Of a stretch of 64,000 bases of DNA, positions 30,280 through 40,241 are shown in pieces; within the stretch, counting starts at the first letter, position 1, and each line of letters starts with the position of its first letter. The stretch covers positions 1 to 64,000 of the forward strand of contig JAHAYL010000034.1 of the NCBI GenBank assembly GCA_018384065.1. Direction: 5' to 3'. The notes under the pieces are model-generated. The model did no database searches. It was not told the DNA's origin and was given only the letters and a program-made list of their open reading frames with translations. The position numbers and the translations under genes are program-made. The stretch is from Oxalobacter sp. GTDB lineage: Bacteria; Pseudomonadota; Gammaproteobacteria; Burkholderiales; Burkholderiaceae_D.

Positions 30280-30608
30280 AATCCGCTTTTTTCTCAAAAA
30301 AGGGTGTTATCTGCCTGCAAAAGTGCTAATCTAACAGAACCTGATCAGAAGTGACCCTTCTCTTCGCGCATAAAAGCCGTATTCACACCGGAATACGCCA
30401 TCTGGATAGACAGAACGCAACCCGTTTTGAAGGAAAGACGGTCTGTCTGGGCAGGGAACGTAAGTTCCTCTCCCTGCTTTGCGCTTTCATAACAAACCTG
30501 AGGATTATCGGGGTAAGTCAGCCTGTTTCCCAGAAATTGGCGGCTTGCCTGTGGTCGTCTGTCTGCTGCGGTGGATGGATGACATTTAGATGAATGGATA
30601 AGTGAGAA

Positions 30609-30950
30609 ATGCTTCTTCGTCAATGTGCCATTATTTTCGGCTGCCTGGCTGCCGCCGAAGGGTTTGTCCATCTTTTTGACATCAATTTCCCGGCGCCGTT
30701 GATCGGTATGCTGCTGTTGACCGTACTGCTGAAAGTGCGCGTCATCAAACTGGAATGGGTGAAAGGCTTCTCAGACTTCCTGATAGCCCATATGGGGCTT
30801 TTCTTTGTGCCGCCCGGGGTTGCCTTGATGCTCTACCTGGACATCATCGAGGCACAGCTGCTGCCGATTGTCGCGGCAACCGTCATCAGCACCCTGCTGG
30901 TCCTGGTTTCGACAGGTTGGGTCTATCAGCTGGTCAGGGGGCGTAAATGA
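30609..30950 (+). CDS. CidA/LrgA family holin-like protein
   Basis: FPAPLIGMLLLTVLLKVRVIKLEWVKGFSDFLIAHMGLFFVPPGVALM. Confidence 0.9.
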   Translation: MLLRQCAIIFGCLAAAEGFVHLFDINFPAPLIGMLLLTVLLKVRVIKLEWVKGFSDFLIAHMGLFFVPPGVALMLYLDIIEAQLLPIVAATVISTLLVLVSTGWVYQLVRGRK

Positions 30951-31642
30951 CTGGATTCCTGCACAGCGAACTGTTTGCCGTCACCCTGACCATTGCGGTT
31001 TTCTGGGTTGGGATGCTGGTCCAGCAGAAGACCCGGCTGGTTGCCCTCAATCCCATCCTGATTGCGATTGTAGTCATCATCCTTCTGCTGAAAGTGTCAG
31101 GGACTTCCTATGAAACCTACAACGCAGGCGGTAAATACATCGCCTTCCTGCTGAAACCGGCGATTGTCGCATTGGGGGTTCCGCTGTATATGCAGATTGA
31201 ACAGATCCGCAAACAGACCGTACCGATCCTGGCGAGCCAATTGACCGCCTGTGCCGTCGGTGCCGTTTCCGCATTCCTGATTGCAAAATACCTCGGCGCC
31301 ACCTTGGAAGTCGCCATCTCCCTGGCACCGAAATCCGCCACAACCCCGTTGGCGATGGAAGTCGCCCAGATAACCGGAGGCATCCCCTCCCTGACCGCCA
31401 TCATCGTCATCCTGACCGGAATCCTGGGAGCCGTCATTGGGTTGCCGTTCCTGAGGTTGGTCGGCATCAGAAGCCCGATTGCGCAGGGGCTTTCCATGGG
31501 GGCAGCCGCCCATGCGGTTGGCACATCCCATTGCATGGGCAAGAATATCCACCTCGGTGTCTATTCCAGCCTTGGGCTGATTGTGAACGGCACCCTCACC
31601 GGCGTGTTCACGCCGTATATCCTGCAGTTGCTGGGTGTCTGA
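30947..31642 (+). CDS. LrgB/CidB family protein
   Basis: AISLAPKSATTPLAMEVAQITGGIPSLTA; AQGLSMGAAAHAVGTSHCMG; overlaps upstream stop by 4 nt. Confidence 0.92.
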   Translation: MTGFLHSELFAVTLTIAVFWVGMLVQQKTRLVALNPILIAIVVIILLLKVSGTSYETYNAGGKYIAFLLKPAIVALGVPLYMQIEQIRKQTVPILASQLTACAVGAVSAFLIAKYLGATLEVAISLAPKSATTPLAMEVAQITGGIPSLTAIIVILTGILGAVIGLPFLRLVGIRSPIAQGLSMGAAAHAVGTSHCMGKNIHLGVYSSLGLIVNGTLTGVFTPYILQLLGV

Positions 31643-31691
31643 AGTCAAAGGAACAGTCTCCCCAGCTGTCCCCTACTGGACAGTTTCCCCG

Positions 31692-32705
31692 TTATTTCCG
31701 CAGGTAGTGGAAAATACCGCCTTCTTCTATCCGCACAATCAACGACTGCTGTTCCAGATAATTCAGATGTGCAATCGCCTCCCCCATGGCGAACTGACAT
31801 TGATGGGCATCTGTGATGTCCCGTTCAAACAACGGCAGCATGATGCTGTAGGCGGTCTGGGGCTGTCTGCAAAGGTCCAGCACAAGGTCACAGCGGTTCT
31901 TATGGTGCTGTTCCAGGAAATCCACCCGTTCACGGATACCGATGAAAGGACGGCCATGGGAAGGCAGCACCAACGTGCTGTCAGGCAGTTTCCGGAACTT
32001 CTGCAACGAATCCAGGAAATCCTTCAGCGGGTTGCCGTCTGGACAGCAGGCGGCGACCGGCACATTGGTTGAAATGCTTGGCAGCAGCATATCGCCGGAA
32101 ATCAGGATATGCCGGTCAGCGCAGTAAAAAGCGGCATGTTCATAGGCATGACCGAAGCCCGTGATAACTTCCCAACGGTGTCTACCAATGGCAATCTGGT
32201 CACCTTCCCGCATGACATGGTAGGTATCCGGCAGGACAGGGCAACCGGCTTTCATTGCATTGCCCCGTTGCCTGAGTGCTGCCAGACGGGTATCGTCCAG
32301 GCCATGGTGTTTGAAAAGCGCCAGCATCGCAGGAATCGAACAGTTGCCAGTCTGGTTGATATGTGCCAAGGCAGAAAGATATTCGCCTTGCGTCATCCAT
32401 AACGGAGCACCGGTCTTCTGCTGCAGCCAACCCGACAGGCCGACATGGTCTGGATGGCAGTGGGTCACAATCTGACGGGTCAGTGGATAAGTTTCCAGCA
32501 CCGTTTCCCAGATGGCTTTGCCTCTGTCCCAGGTAACGCCGGTATCAATGCATGACCAACCATCACTATCCTCAATCAGCCAGAGATTCACATGGTTCAA
32601 GACAAAAGGCAGAGGCATCCGCAGCCATTGGATGCTTGGTATGACCGTAGCGACCTGACCAAAATCAGGCGTTGATTTACCAAATGGATAACGGAAACTT
32701 TCCAT
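31692..32705 (-). CDS. MBL-fold metallohydrolase
   Basis: THCHPDHVGLSGWL metal-binding motif; GFGHAYEHAAFYCADRHILISGDMLLP; start at ATG 32705. Confidence 0.9.
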   Translation of the reverse strand: MESFRYPFGKSTPDFGQVATVIPSIQWLRMPLPFVLNHVNLWLIEDSDGWSCIDTGVTWDRGKAIWETVLETYPLTRQIVTHCHPDHVGLSGWLQQKTGAPLWMTQGEYLSALAHINQTGNCSIPAMLALFKHHGLDDTRLAALRQRGNAMKAGCPVLPDTYHVMREGDQIAIGRHRWEVITGFGHAYEHAAFYCADRHILISGDMLLPSISTNVPVAACCPDGNPLKDFLDSLQKFRKLPDSTLVLPSHGRPFIGIRERVDFLEQHHKNRCDLVLDLCRQPQTAYSIMLPLFERDITDAHQCQFAMGEAIAHLNYLEQQSLIVRIEEGGIFHYLRK

Positions 32706-32715
32706 GTTGGTACCT

Positions 32716-33609
32716 TTACCAGGTCTTCTGTGTGGATTCGTGTACCAGCTGGCGGTAGAGGTCATGGCGCATCTGGGCAATCTGCCCTTTTTCCACGGCT
32801 TCAAGGACAGCGCATCCGGGTTCGGTCAGATGATGGCAGTTGTAGAACCGGCATTTGCCCAGATAAGGGCGGAATTCACGGAATGCCCGTTCGAGCCTGC
32901 CTTCGGTCAGGTGGTAAAGCCCGAATTCCTGGAAGCCCGGTGAGTCGATGATGGCGGTGGTCTCATCGATGCGGTAAAGATGGGTGTAGGTGGTGGTATG
33001 CCGTCCGGAATTCAGTGCGGTTGAGATTTCCCGTGTGGCAATCTTGATATCCGGTACCAGCAGCTGGGTCAGGGTGGATTTCCCCATACCGGACTGGCCA
33101 ATGAGGATGGAGGTTTTGCCTTTGACAAGGGCTGACAGCAGTTTCAGCGCGCCTTCCGGGTCTGCGGTAGCGGAGACTTCGTGGACAGGATAGCCCAGGG
33201 AGGCGTAGAACCCGACCCGTTCACGGGTTTTCTCAAGCTGGTCTGGAACATCCACTTTGTTCAGGATCAGATGGACCTCGATGTTTTCTGCTTCTGCTGC
33301 AATCAGGGCACGGGAAACCAGGTCATCGGAGAAACTGGGTTCAACGGCGACAACGATGACCAGCATGTCGATGTTGGCGGCAAGGAACTTTGATTTGTAC
33401 TGGTCTGAACGGTAAAGCAGGGAGCGGCGTTCTTCAATGGATTCAATCACCGCCTGTCCGCGTGCCATGGGACGGATATGGACGGTATCACCGACTGCGA
33501 CATTGCTTTTCTTGCCCCGTGTCATGCATTGCAGGGTTTCCCCATCATGTTCAGCGACATAATGGCGGCCATGGGCAGAGATGATCTGTGCGGTCAGCAG
33601 TTCTTTCAT
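32716..33609 (-). CDS. rsgA: Ribosome small subunit-dependent GTPase RsgA
   Basis: Circularly permuted GTPase motifs: [37 protein letters not shown]-terminal [16 protein letters not shown]. Confidence 0.95.
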   Translation of the reverse strand: MKELLTAQIISAHGRHYVAEHDGETLQCMTRGKKSNVAVGDTVHIRPMARGQAVIESIEERRSLLYRSDQYKSKFLAANIDMLVIVVAVEPSFSDDLVSRALIAAEAENIEVHLILNKVDVPDQLEKTRERVGFYASLGYPVHEVSATADPEGALKLLSALVKGKTSILIGQSGMGKSTLTQLLVPDIKIATREISTALNSGRHTTTYTHLYRIDETTAIIDSPGFQEFGLYHLTEGRLERAFREFRPYLGKCRFYNCHHLTEPGCAVLEAVEKGQIAQMRHDLYRQLVHESTQKTW

Positions 33610-34865
33610 GTTTTTCTCAGTCGTGTCAGATGGTCGATACGGATGCTGGCGGGCGGATGGGAATCGTAAAACGCTGAATAAAGCGCATCAGGTGTCAGTG
33701 TCGCTGCATTGTCCTGGTACATTTTCACCAAAGCGCTGATGAGATACCGGGCATCGGTATGCTGTGCTGAGAAGGCATCCGCCTCGAATTCATGTCTGCG
33801 GGAACTCATCGAAAGGATTGGCGACAGGAAGAATGTGAAGACCGGCAATGTCAGCGCAAACAGGACCAGTGCTGTCATGTCAGTTGCTGTGGCAGCATCC
33901 GTGCCAAGGCCTGCATAGAACCATGCCTGGGTTTTCAGCCAGCCCAGCAGGGCAAGGAATCCCAGTGAGATGAGGAACGAAACGCCTATCCGTTTGGTGA
34001 TGTGCTTCAGTTTGAAGTGCCCGAGTTCATGCCCTAGGACAGCTTCGATTTCTTCGGGTGTCAGCTGTTTGATCAGGGTATCGAAGAAAACAACCCGTTT
34101 GGCAGAGCCCATGCCGGTGAAATAGGCATTGCCATGGGCGCTCCGTTTGGAACCGTCCATGATGAACAGGCCTTTTGCCTGGAAGCCGGTGCGCTGCATC
34201 AGCTGTTCAATCCGGGTTTTCAGTGCTTCATCTTCCAACGGCTGGAATTTGTTGAACAATGGGGCGATGAAGGTCGGGTACAGGAACAGCATCAGGAACT
34301 GGAAGGCACACCACAGTACCCAGGCGTAAAGCCACCAGAAATCCCCTGTCTTGCCCATGACGAGCAGCAATATCCAGAGCAGGGGCAAGCCAATCAATAT
34401 GCCAATCAGGGTGCTTTTAACCAAATCGTTGAAAAAAAGTGCCGGTGTCATTTTATTGAAACCGAAACGTTCTTCTGTGACGAACTGGCGGTAGTAGTCA
34501 AAGGGGATGTTGATGATGCCTGAGATGGTAAAGACCACGGCTGCCAAGGCTATCTGGTAAACCATCCCATGACCCAGCCAAGGGCGCAGAAGATTGCTGA
34601 TGGCTTGGATGCCACCTCCAAGGGTGAAACCAAGCAGGACAATGGTATCAACGGCAAGGAAGAGGAATCCGGACCGCAGTTTTGCAGCGGTATAATCCCC
34701 CGCCTTCTGATGGTCTGCCAGTGAGATGGTGTTGGCGAACTGCTCAGGAACCTGGTTGCGGTGTTTCTGGACAGAACGGACCTGCCGCATCGCCAGCCAG
34801 CAGCGGACGATGACAGTGATTGCCAGAAAGCAGACAAAAAGGATGGTAAAAGCAGACGCTGACAT
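33606..34865 (-). CDS. M48 family (Ste24/CAAX protease-like) membrane metallopeptidase
   Basis: [15 protein letters not shown] (HExxH); multiple TMs; [12 protein letters not shown]. Confidence 0.93.
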   Translation of the reverse strand: MSASAFTILFVCFLAITVIVRCWLAMRQVRSVQKHRNQVPEQFANTISLADHQKAGDYTAAKLRSGFLFLAVDTIVLLGFTLGGGIQAISNLLRPWLGHGMVYQIALAAVVFTISGIINIPFDYYRQFVTEERFGFNKMTPALFFNDLVKSTLIGILIGLPLLWILLLVMGKTGDFWWLYAWVLWCAFQFLMLFLYPTFIAPLFNKFQPLEDEALKTRIEQLMQRTGFQAKGLFIMDGSKRSAHGNAYFTGMGSAKRVVFFDTLIKQLTPEEIEAVLGHELGHFKLKHITKRIGVSFLISLGFLALLGWLKTQAWFYAGLGTDAATATDMTALVLFALTLPVFTFFLSPILSMSSRRHEFEADAFSAQHTDARYLISALVKMYQDNAATLTPDALYSAFYDSHPPASIRIDHLTRLRKT

Positions 34866-34919
34866 TTTGTTCTGTGAGAAAATGTACCCGTATGGTCAAT
34901 ACCGGATAAGGAAAGGATT

Positions 34920-35519
34920 ATGTCACAACCTGAAGAAGTACAGGCAGCGCCTGCCGAAAATAAACCTGCGAAAAAAATGTCCAAGGATATGAATCTCGTC
35001 TGGGTTGATATGGAAATGTCTGGCCTAGATCCTGAAAAGGAGCGGATCCTTGAGGTGGCGCTGATTGTGACAGATCCGGAACTGAATGTGATTGCCGAAG
35101 CGCCTGTCTATGCCATCCATCAGAGTGATGAACTGCTCGACAAGATGGATGCTTGGAACAAGGGGGCCCATGGCAGGTCTGGCCTGATTGACCGAGTGAA
35201 AGCTTCGCATGTCACGGAAGAAATGGCGGAAGCCGCGTTGATCAAGTTCCTGCGCCCTTATGTGAACAAAGGCAAGTCGCCGTTGTGTGGCAACACCATC
35301 GGTCAGGACCGCCGCTTCATGGTCAAATACATGCCGAAACTGGAGGCGTTCCTGCATTACCGCAATATTGATGTCTCAACCTTGAAGGAACTGGCACGCC
35401 GCTGGCGGCCTGAACTGGTTGAGGGTTTCAAGAAAGCCCAGAAACATACCGCCTTGGCGGATATCCTTGAATCAGTCGAAGAACTGAAATACTACCGGGA
35501 GCATTTCCTGAAGGGGTAG
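34920..35519 (+). CDS. orn: Oligoribonuclease
   Basis: [67 protein letters not shown]. Confidence 0.97.
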   Translation: MSQPEEVQAAPAENKPAKKMSKDMNLVWVDMEMSGLDPEKERILEVALIVTDPELNVIAEAPVYAIHQSDELLDKMDAWNKGAHGRSGLIDRVKASHVTEEMAEAALIKFLRPYVNKGKSPLCGNTIGQDRRFMVKYMPKLEAFLHYRNIDVSTLKELARRWRPELVEGFKKAQKHTALADILESVEELKYYREHFLKG

Positions 35520-35543
35520 CGGGTGTTAAGGCATATCTATGGG

Positions 35544-35575
35544 AAACGGCGGTCATGGAATGACTGCCGTTTTTC
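35544..35575. terminator. Hairpin terminator downstream of orn
   Basis: AAACGGCGGTCAT-GGA-ATGACTGCCGTTTTTC. Confidence 0.85.
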
Positions 35576-35609
35576 ATTGTCCGGTCGTTTGGAAGCGCTT
35601 GCCTGTTAT

Positions 35610-36896
35610 TTAATCCCTGTTCCTGACCAATGGTGCCAGCAGCTGGATTGTGCGTTCGGTGGCACCGTGCTGGTGTTCTGCGAATTGACGGGCAACCTGC
35701 CCCATATCTCCCCGCAGGCCAGGGTCTGAAAGCAGGCGGTTTGCCTGTTCCATCAGTTCCTTTGCGGATTGGATGCGGATGGCGGCACCGGCCTTGATGG
35801 CATCTTCGGTGATGGCTTCGAAGTTGAAGGTATGCGGTCCAATCAGCACGGGTTTCCCGACTGCGCAGGGTTCAATCAGGTTCTGTCCACCAAGTTTTTC
35901 CAGGCTGCCCCCGATGAAAGTCAGGTCACAGGCGGCATAGTACATGAACATCTCGCCCATCGAGTCGCCAAGCAGGATACGGGTCTCAGTGGGGATGCCT
36001 GTCAGGAAACCATCATCGAGGGTCGAACGCCTGACCATGGGGATGCCGCGTTCCTCAACCATCTGGGCGACCTCATTGAACCGTTGGGGATGCCGTGGCA
36101 CAAGAAGCAGCAGGGCATCTTCCTGCAGCAGGGAAAGCGCATCCAGCAGTTGGGGTTCTTCGCCAAGCCGTGTACTGGCGCACATCAGGACAGGACGGTT
36201 ACCGATGGCATGGCGCAGCTGCTGCCCTTTCTGTAGCCTGTCTTCCGGTGGACGGACATCGAATTTCACGCTGCCGGTCACGGCAATCTGGTTGGCACCG
36301 AATTCGCTCAGACGGTCTGCGTCGGTCTGGGTCTGGGCGGCGACAGCAGAGAATCCCCGGGCGGCTTCTTCCATGATGGAGCGGAATTTCCTGCCTTTGC
36401 GCAGCGAACGTTCAGACAGGCGGGCATTCACCAATGCCAACGGCACCTGATGGTTGACGCATTGGTGGATCAGGTTCGGCCAGATTTCCGTTTCCATCAG
36501 CACACATAATGCAGGTCTGAAATGGCGGATGAAACGTGACATCATGGTACCGGTGTCATAGGGCAGGAAAGACTGGATGAGTTTTCCAGATTGGATTTCC
36601 TTGGCAAACAGCCCGGCACCGGTTTCCCGTCCGGTCGGTGTCATGCAGGTCAGCAGGATCTGGCTGTCGGGGAAAGCCACCATCAATGCCCTGACCAACG
36701 GCTCTGCTGCACGGGTTTCTCCCACAGAGACGGCATGGATCCAGAGACGCTGGGCGGTAGCGGGGACTGCAGGGTAAAAACCGAGCCGTTCAGGGATATG
36801 CTGGCGGTAACCTGGTTCACGCCTTCCGCGCCACCAGATCCGGAGCAGGACGAACGGCAGGGCAAACCACCAGAGAAAGGAATACAGGTAACGCAT
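35610..36896 (-). CDS. waaA: 3-deoxy-D-manno-octulosonic acid transferase
   Basis: IWIHAVSVGETRAAEPLVRAL-type motif (RLWIHAVSVGETRAAEPLV); METEIWPNLI; FIGGSLEKLGGQNLIEPCAVGKPVLIGPHTFNF. Start at ATG 36896. Confidence 0.95.
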   Translation of the reverse strand: MRYLYSFLWWFALPFVLLRIWWRGRREPGYRQHIPERLGFYPAVPATAQRLWIHAVSVGETRAAEPLVRALMVAFPDSQILLTCMTPTGRETGAGLFAKEIQSGKLIQSFLPYDTGTMMSRFIRHFRPALCVLMETEIWPNLIHQCVNHQVPLALVNARLSERSLRKGRKFRSIMEEAARGFSAVAAQTQTDADRLSEFGANQIAVTGSVKFDVRPPEDRLQKGQQLRHAIGNRPVLMCASTRLGEEPQLLDALSLLQEDALLLLVPRHPQRFNEVAQMVEERGIPMVRRSTLDDGFLTGIPTETRILLGDSMGEMFMYYAACDLTFIGGSLEKLGGQNLIEPCAVGKPVLIGPHTFNFEAITEDAIKAGAAIRIQSAKELMEQANRLLSDPGLRGDMGQVARQFAEHQHGATERTIQLLAPLVRNRD

Positions 36897-37057
36897 GACG
36901 GTTTTTCTTAGGCAACTGCCGGTATTATCCCTGAATTGATGCGTTCCTGTCTTGATGGAACCTTGAAAAATTGGTGGAACGTCCCTATAAACAGATATAA
37001 CCGCTAAAATGAACCATAGACCGGCGGGACTGTGATGGATGGGATTGATCACAGCAG

Positions 37058-37834
37058 ATGGTCTTTTGTTGTGTCAATCAGAAAGAGGCTGGTTTGGAAC
37101 TTCGTATCGCCACATATAATATCCACAAGGGGGAATCGTTTGCCTACCGTCCCATCATCCAGGAACTGAAAAAGGCCATCTGCTCGCTGGATGCGGATAT
37201 TGTTTTCCTGCAGGAAGTGCAAGGGCGGCATGACCGTAAAGGGGAGCTGTTTGCACCGGATTGGCATCATAAAGGCCAAGCAGCCTATCTTGCGGATATG
37301 ACGCAGTACTCCGCCTACGGCAAGAATGCCGTTTATGAATTCGGGCATCACGGCAACGCCCTGCTGAGTGTTTACCCCATCGTCTGCCATACCAATACAG
37401 ATGTTTCAGACCATTCACTGGAACAGCGGGGTATCCTGCACTGCAAGATCCAGGCGGGACCAATCAGGATTTACTGCTATGTCGTGCATCTTGGCCTGTT
37501 CAAAGGCAGCCGGATCCGTCAGGCAAGGGCATTGATTGAAACAGTGAACCAGTCCGCGCCGCAGGGCGCACCCATCATCATTGCAGGGGATTTCAATGAC
37601 TGGCAGGTGAACCTGTCGGGCATGCTGCGTGAGGGACTGGGGGTCAGTGAAGTGTTCGATGATATGGATTCAGGACCTGCAAAGACCTTTCCTGCCATTT
37701 TCCCGTTTTTCCGGCTGGACCGGATTTATACCCGTGGTTTCCATATCACTGGTGCCCGTGTGATGCAGGGATATCCATGGACACGGCTCTCTGACCACGC
37801 CCCGTTGTTCGCAACCCTCGAAATTGATCGTTGA
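37058..37834 (+). CDS. Endonuclease/exonuclease/phosphatase family protein
   Basis: LRIATYNIHKG; DADIVFLQEVQ; IIIAGDFNDW; RLSDHAPLFATLEI. Confidence 0.9.
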   Translation: MVFCCVNQKEAGLELRIATYNIHKGESFAYRPIIQELKKAICSLDADIVFLQEVQGRHDRKGELFAPDWHHKGQAAYLADMTQYSAYGKNAVYEFGHHGNALLSVYPIVCHTNTDVSDHSLEQRGILHCKIQAGPIRIYCYVVHLGLFKGSRIRQARALIETVNQSAPQGAPIIIAGDFNDWQVNLSGMLREGLGVSEVFDDMDSGPAKTFPAIFPFFRLDRIYTRGFHITGARVMQGYPWTRLSDHAPLFATLEIDR

Positions 37835-37885
37835 TGCCATATTTTTCATGGCAAATCAGACGGTTATGGTAAAATATTTCCTTAG

Positions 37886-38208
37886 GAAGCAGACCAGACA
37901 GCCGCTGGTTTTCCGCTTCGGCGGAAAGCGGGAGGAAGGTCCGGACACCATAGGACAGGATGACGGCTAACGGCCGTCCGTCGAAACCCGCAAGGGATAA
38001 GGCGAGGAACAGGGCCACAGAGACGAGCGTATTGAGTTACGGTGAAACGCGGTAACCTCCATCCGGTGCAATTCCAAGTAGGCACGCATTGACGTGGTCC
38101 GCGGAGCGTGCGGGTAGGAAGCTTGAGCCCATGGGCAACCATGGGCCTAGATGAATGGCTGTCATAGCGCTTCGGCGCCGTAACAGAATCCGGCCTACCG
38201 GTCTGCTT
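37886..38208 (+). ncRNA. rnpB: RNase P RNA, type A
   Basis: GAAGCAGACCAGACAGCCGC...GGAGGAAGGTCCGGACACCATAGGACAGGATGACGGCTAACGGCCGTC...CCACAGAGACGAG...GGTGAAACGCGGTAACCTCCATCCGG...GGCCTAGATGAATGGCTGTC...ACAGAATCCGGCCTACCGGTCTGCTTTT; 5'/3' ends pair (P1). Confidence 0.96.
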
Positions 38209-38455
38209 TTTCTTCTTTTTATCTTTTTTCAGGTTATTCTCGGAAAACAGCTGTTTTTTCCGCCTGAAAAACCTGTTGTCTTTCCTTGATTTCCCGCCTT
38301 TTTTTGACAGACGGATGCCCAAATCTGACATGTTGCTTTCAGTCTGTTTTCTAAGTGCGTGATTTATTTCATTTTTTGTTTTTCAAATCGCTGAAAATGA
38401 GCTTCTAAGTCTTTGAGTTCATTGAAAAAAATTCTTAAAAACCGTTAAAAACCGC

Positions 38456-38484
38456 TTGACCGCATCGAATGTATCCCATAAAGT
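38456..38484 (+). promoter_or_regulatory. Candidate mraZ (dcw) promoter
   Basis: TTGACC (38456-38461), 17-nt spacer, TAAAGT (38479-38484), overlapping the MraZ-box array. Confidence 0.5.
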
Positions 38485-38522
38485 GGGAATAAGTGTGGAT
38501 TTGTGTCATTTTGTGGGAAAAA
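38483..38522 (+). promoter_or_regulatory. MraZ operator: four 10-bp phased direct repeats
   Basis: GTGGGAATAA / GTGTGGATTT / GTGTCATTTT / GTGGGAAAAA in register; resembles the known MraZ TGGGN-N5 repeat operator. Confidence 0.8.
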
Positions 38523-38569
38523 ATAATGGCGCTGTTGGAACAGTTGCCGTAACACAAAAAGGTGTCAGG

Positions 38570-38998
38570 ATGTTTCAGGGGACTTCATCAATCAGTCTGG
38601 ATGCGAAAGGAAGGATGGCTGTTCCTTCCCGGCATCGCGACGTGCTGCTTGAGCAGTGCGGCGGACGGGTCACCATCACCCGCCATCCTGATGGCTGCCT
38701 GCTGTTTTTCCCGCGTCCTGTCTGGGAAGACCATAAGAAGAAAATCAAGGCGTGGCCGATGTCTGCCCGTGCATGGCAGCGTATTTTCCTCGGCAGTGCG
38801 TTGGATGTGGAAATCGATTCTGCCGGACGCATCCTGATTTCCCCTGAACTCAGGACTGCCGCCGGTCTTTCCCGGAAAGTGATGTTCATCGGCATGGGCA
38901 GCTATTTTGAAATCTGGGACGCTTCCAGACTTGAGGCAAATGAAGCAGAGGCGGTTGCCGCTGGCACTCCTGATGTCTTGAAGGAATTTTCTTTTTAA
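38570..38998 (+). CDS. mraZ: Transcriptional regulator MraZ
   Basis: [26 protein letters not shown]; second half [34 protein letters not shown]. Start at ATG 38570. Confidence 0.96.
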   Translation: MFQGTSSISLDAKGRMAVPSRHRDVLLEQCGGRVTITRHPDGCLLFFPRPVWEDHKKKIKAWPMSARAWQRIFLGSALDVEIDSAGRILISPELRTAAGLSRKVMFIGMGSYFEIWDASRLEANEAEAVAAGTPDVLKEFSF

Positions 38999-39021
38999 AA
39001 AACAGCATCGGGGTGAGCTAA

Positions 39022-39972
39022 TTGACTGCCGACGGACATCAAACTGTACTGCTAAGGGAAGCGGTGGATGCACTGGATATATCCGGTGACCGGGTCGATG
39101 GCGTGTACTTGGATGGGACTTTCGGCCGCGGTGGACACAGCCGCCTGATCCTCGAGCGGCTGGGCAAGGCAGGCAGGCTGATTGCATTCGACAAGGATCC
39201 TGATGCCATCAGGGTTGCAGAAACCATCAAAGATTCCCGTTTTGAAATCGTGCATGGCAGTTTTGCCAGCCTGGGGCAGGTGCTTGACCAGAAAGGCATC
39301 CCGCTGATTGACGGCATCCTGCTGGACCTGGGGATTTCATCACCACAGGTTGACGATGCCGGCAGGGGGTTCAGCTTCAGGCAGGATGGTCCGTTGGATA
39401 TGCGTATGGATCCTACCAGTGGTATGTCTGCGGAAGAATGGCTGGCAACTGAAACAGAAGAAAAGATTGCGGAGGTAATTCATCGGTATGGGGAAGAACG
39501 GTTTGCTGTTCAGATTGCAAAGGAGATTGCTGCTTGCCGCACCAGTGGCGCCATCAACAGTACGAAGCAGCTTGCTGAAATCGTGGCAAGGGCAGTCAAG
39601 ACCCGTGAAAAGGGCAAGAATCCAGCCACCCGTACGTTTCAGGCTATACGGATTTTCATCAACCGAGAGCTTGAGGACCTGGAGATAGCCCTTGAACAGG
39701 CATGGGTCAGGCTGGCTTTGCATGGCCGGATGGCGGTCATCAGTTTCCATTCACTGGAAGACCGTATCGTAAAACGGTTTTTCTCAGACAGGTCAGAGGT
39801 GCAGATGCCTGACAGGCGTCTGCCGATCCGCGCCTGTGACCTGCCCCAACCGGAAATGAAGCTGTGTGGCAGGATCAAGCCTTCCACCGGGGAAGTTGAA
39901 GGCAATGTCCGGGCACGTTCAGCCATCCTGAGGGTGGCGGAAAGGGTGGCTGTGGCAGGAGGACTGCAATGA
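39022..39972 (+). CDS. rsmH: 16S rRNA (cytosine(1402)-N(4))-methyltransferase
   Basis: [70 protein letters not shown]. Probable TTG start at 39022. Confidence 0.97.
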   Translation: MTADGHQTVLLREAVDALDISGDRVDGVYLDGTFGRGGHSRLILERLGKAGRLIAFDKDPDAIRVAETIKDSRFEIVHGSFASLGQVLDQKGIPLIDGILLDLGISSPQVDDAGRGFSFRQDGPLDMRMDPTSGMSAEEWLATETEEKIAEVIHRYGEERFAVQIAKEIAACRTSGAINSTKQLAEIVARAVKTREKGKNPATRTFQAIRIFINRELEDLEIALEQAWVRLALHGRMAVISFHSLEDRIVKRFFSDRSEVQMPDRRLPIRACDLPQPEMKLCGRIKPSTGEVEGNVRARSAILRVAERVAVAGGLQ

Positions 39973-40238
39973 AAGCGCAGATTCCATGGGTCCTTGCCAT
40001 CATCCTGATTGTGTCCGCATTGGGGCTGATCAATTCCCAATACCGTGCGCGCAAGATTTTCGCACAGGTTGAGAAAGCGCAGGCGGAAACCCGGCAGCTT
40101 GACCTGGAATGGGGGCAGCTGCAGCTCAAGCAGTCTTCTGCCAGCAAACATTCTGTTGTTGAAAGCAAGGCTGAGTCTGGTGGCATGGATATGGTGCGCA
40201 TCACAAAAGCCAACACTGAATTCTTGAGGACGGAGTAG
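39969..40238 (+). CDS. ftsL: Cell division protein FtsL
   Basis: 89 aa; one TM then coiled coil ([38 protein letters not shown]); between rsmH and ftsI. Confidence 0.9.
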   Translation: MKAQIPWVLAIILIVSALGLINSQYRARKIFAQVEKAQAETRQLDLEWGQLQLKQSSASKHSVVESKAESGGMDMVRITKANTEFLRTE

Positions 40239-40241
40239 GTC

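Noticed and set aside
37882-38331. 149-aa minus-strand ORF over rnpB
   Set aside because: The interval is explained by RNase P RNA.
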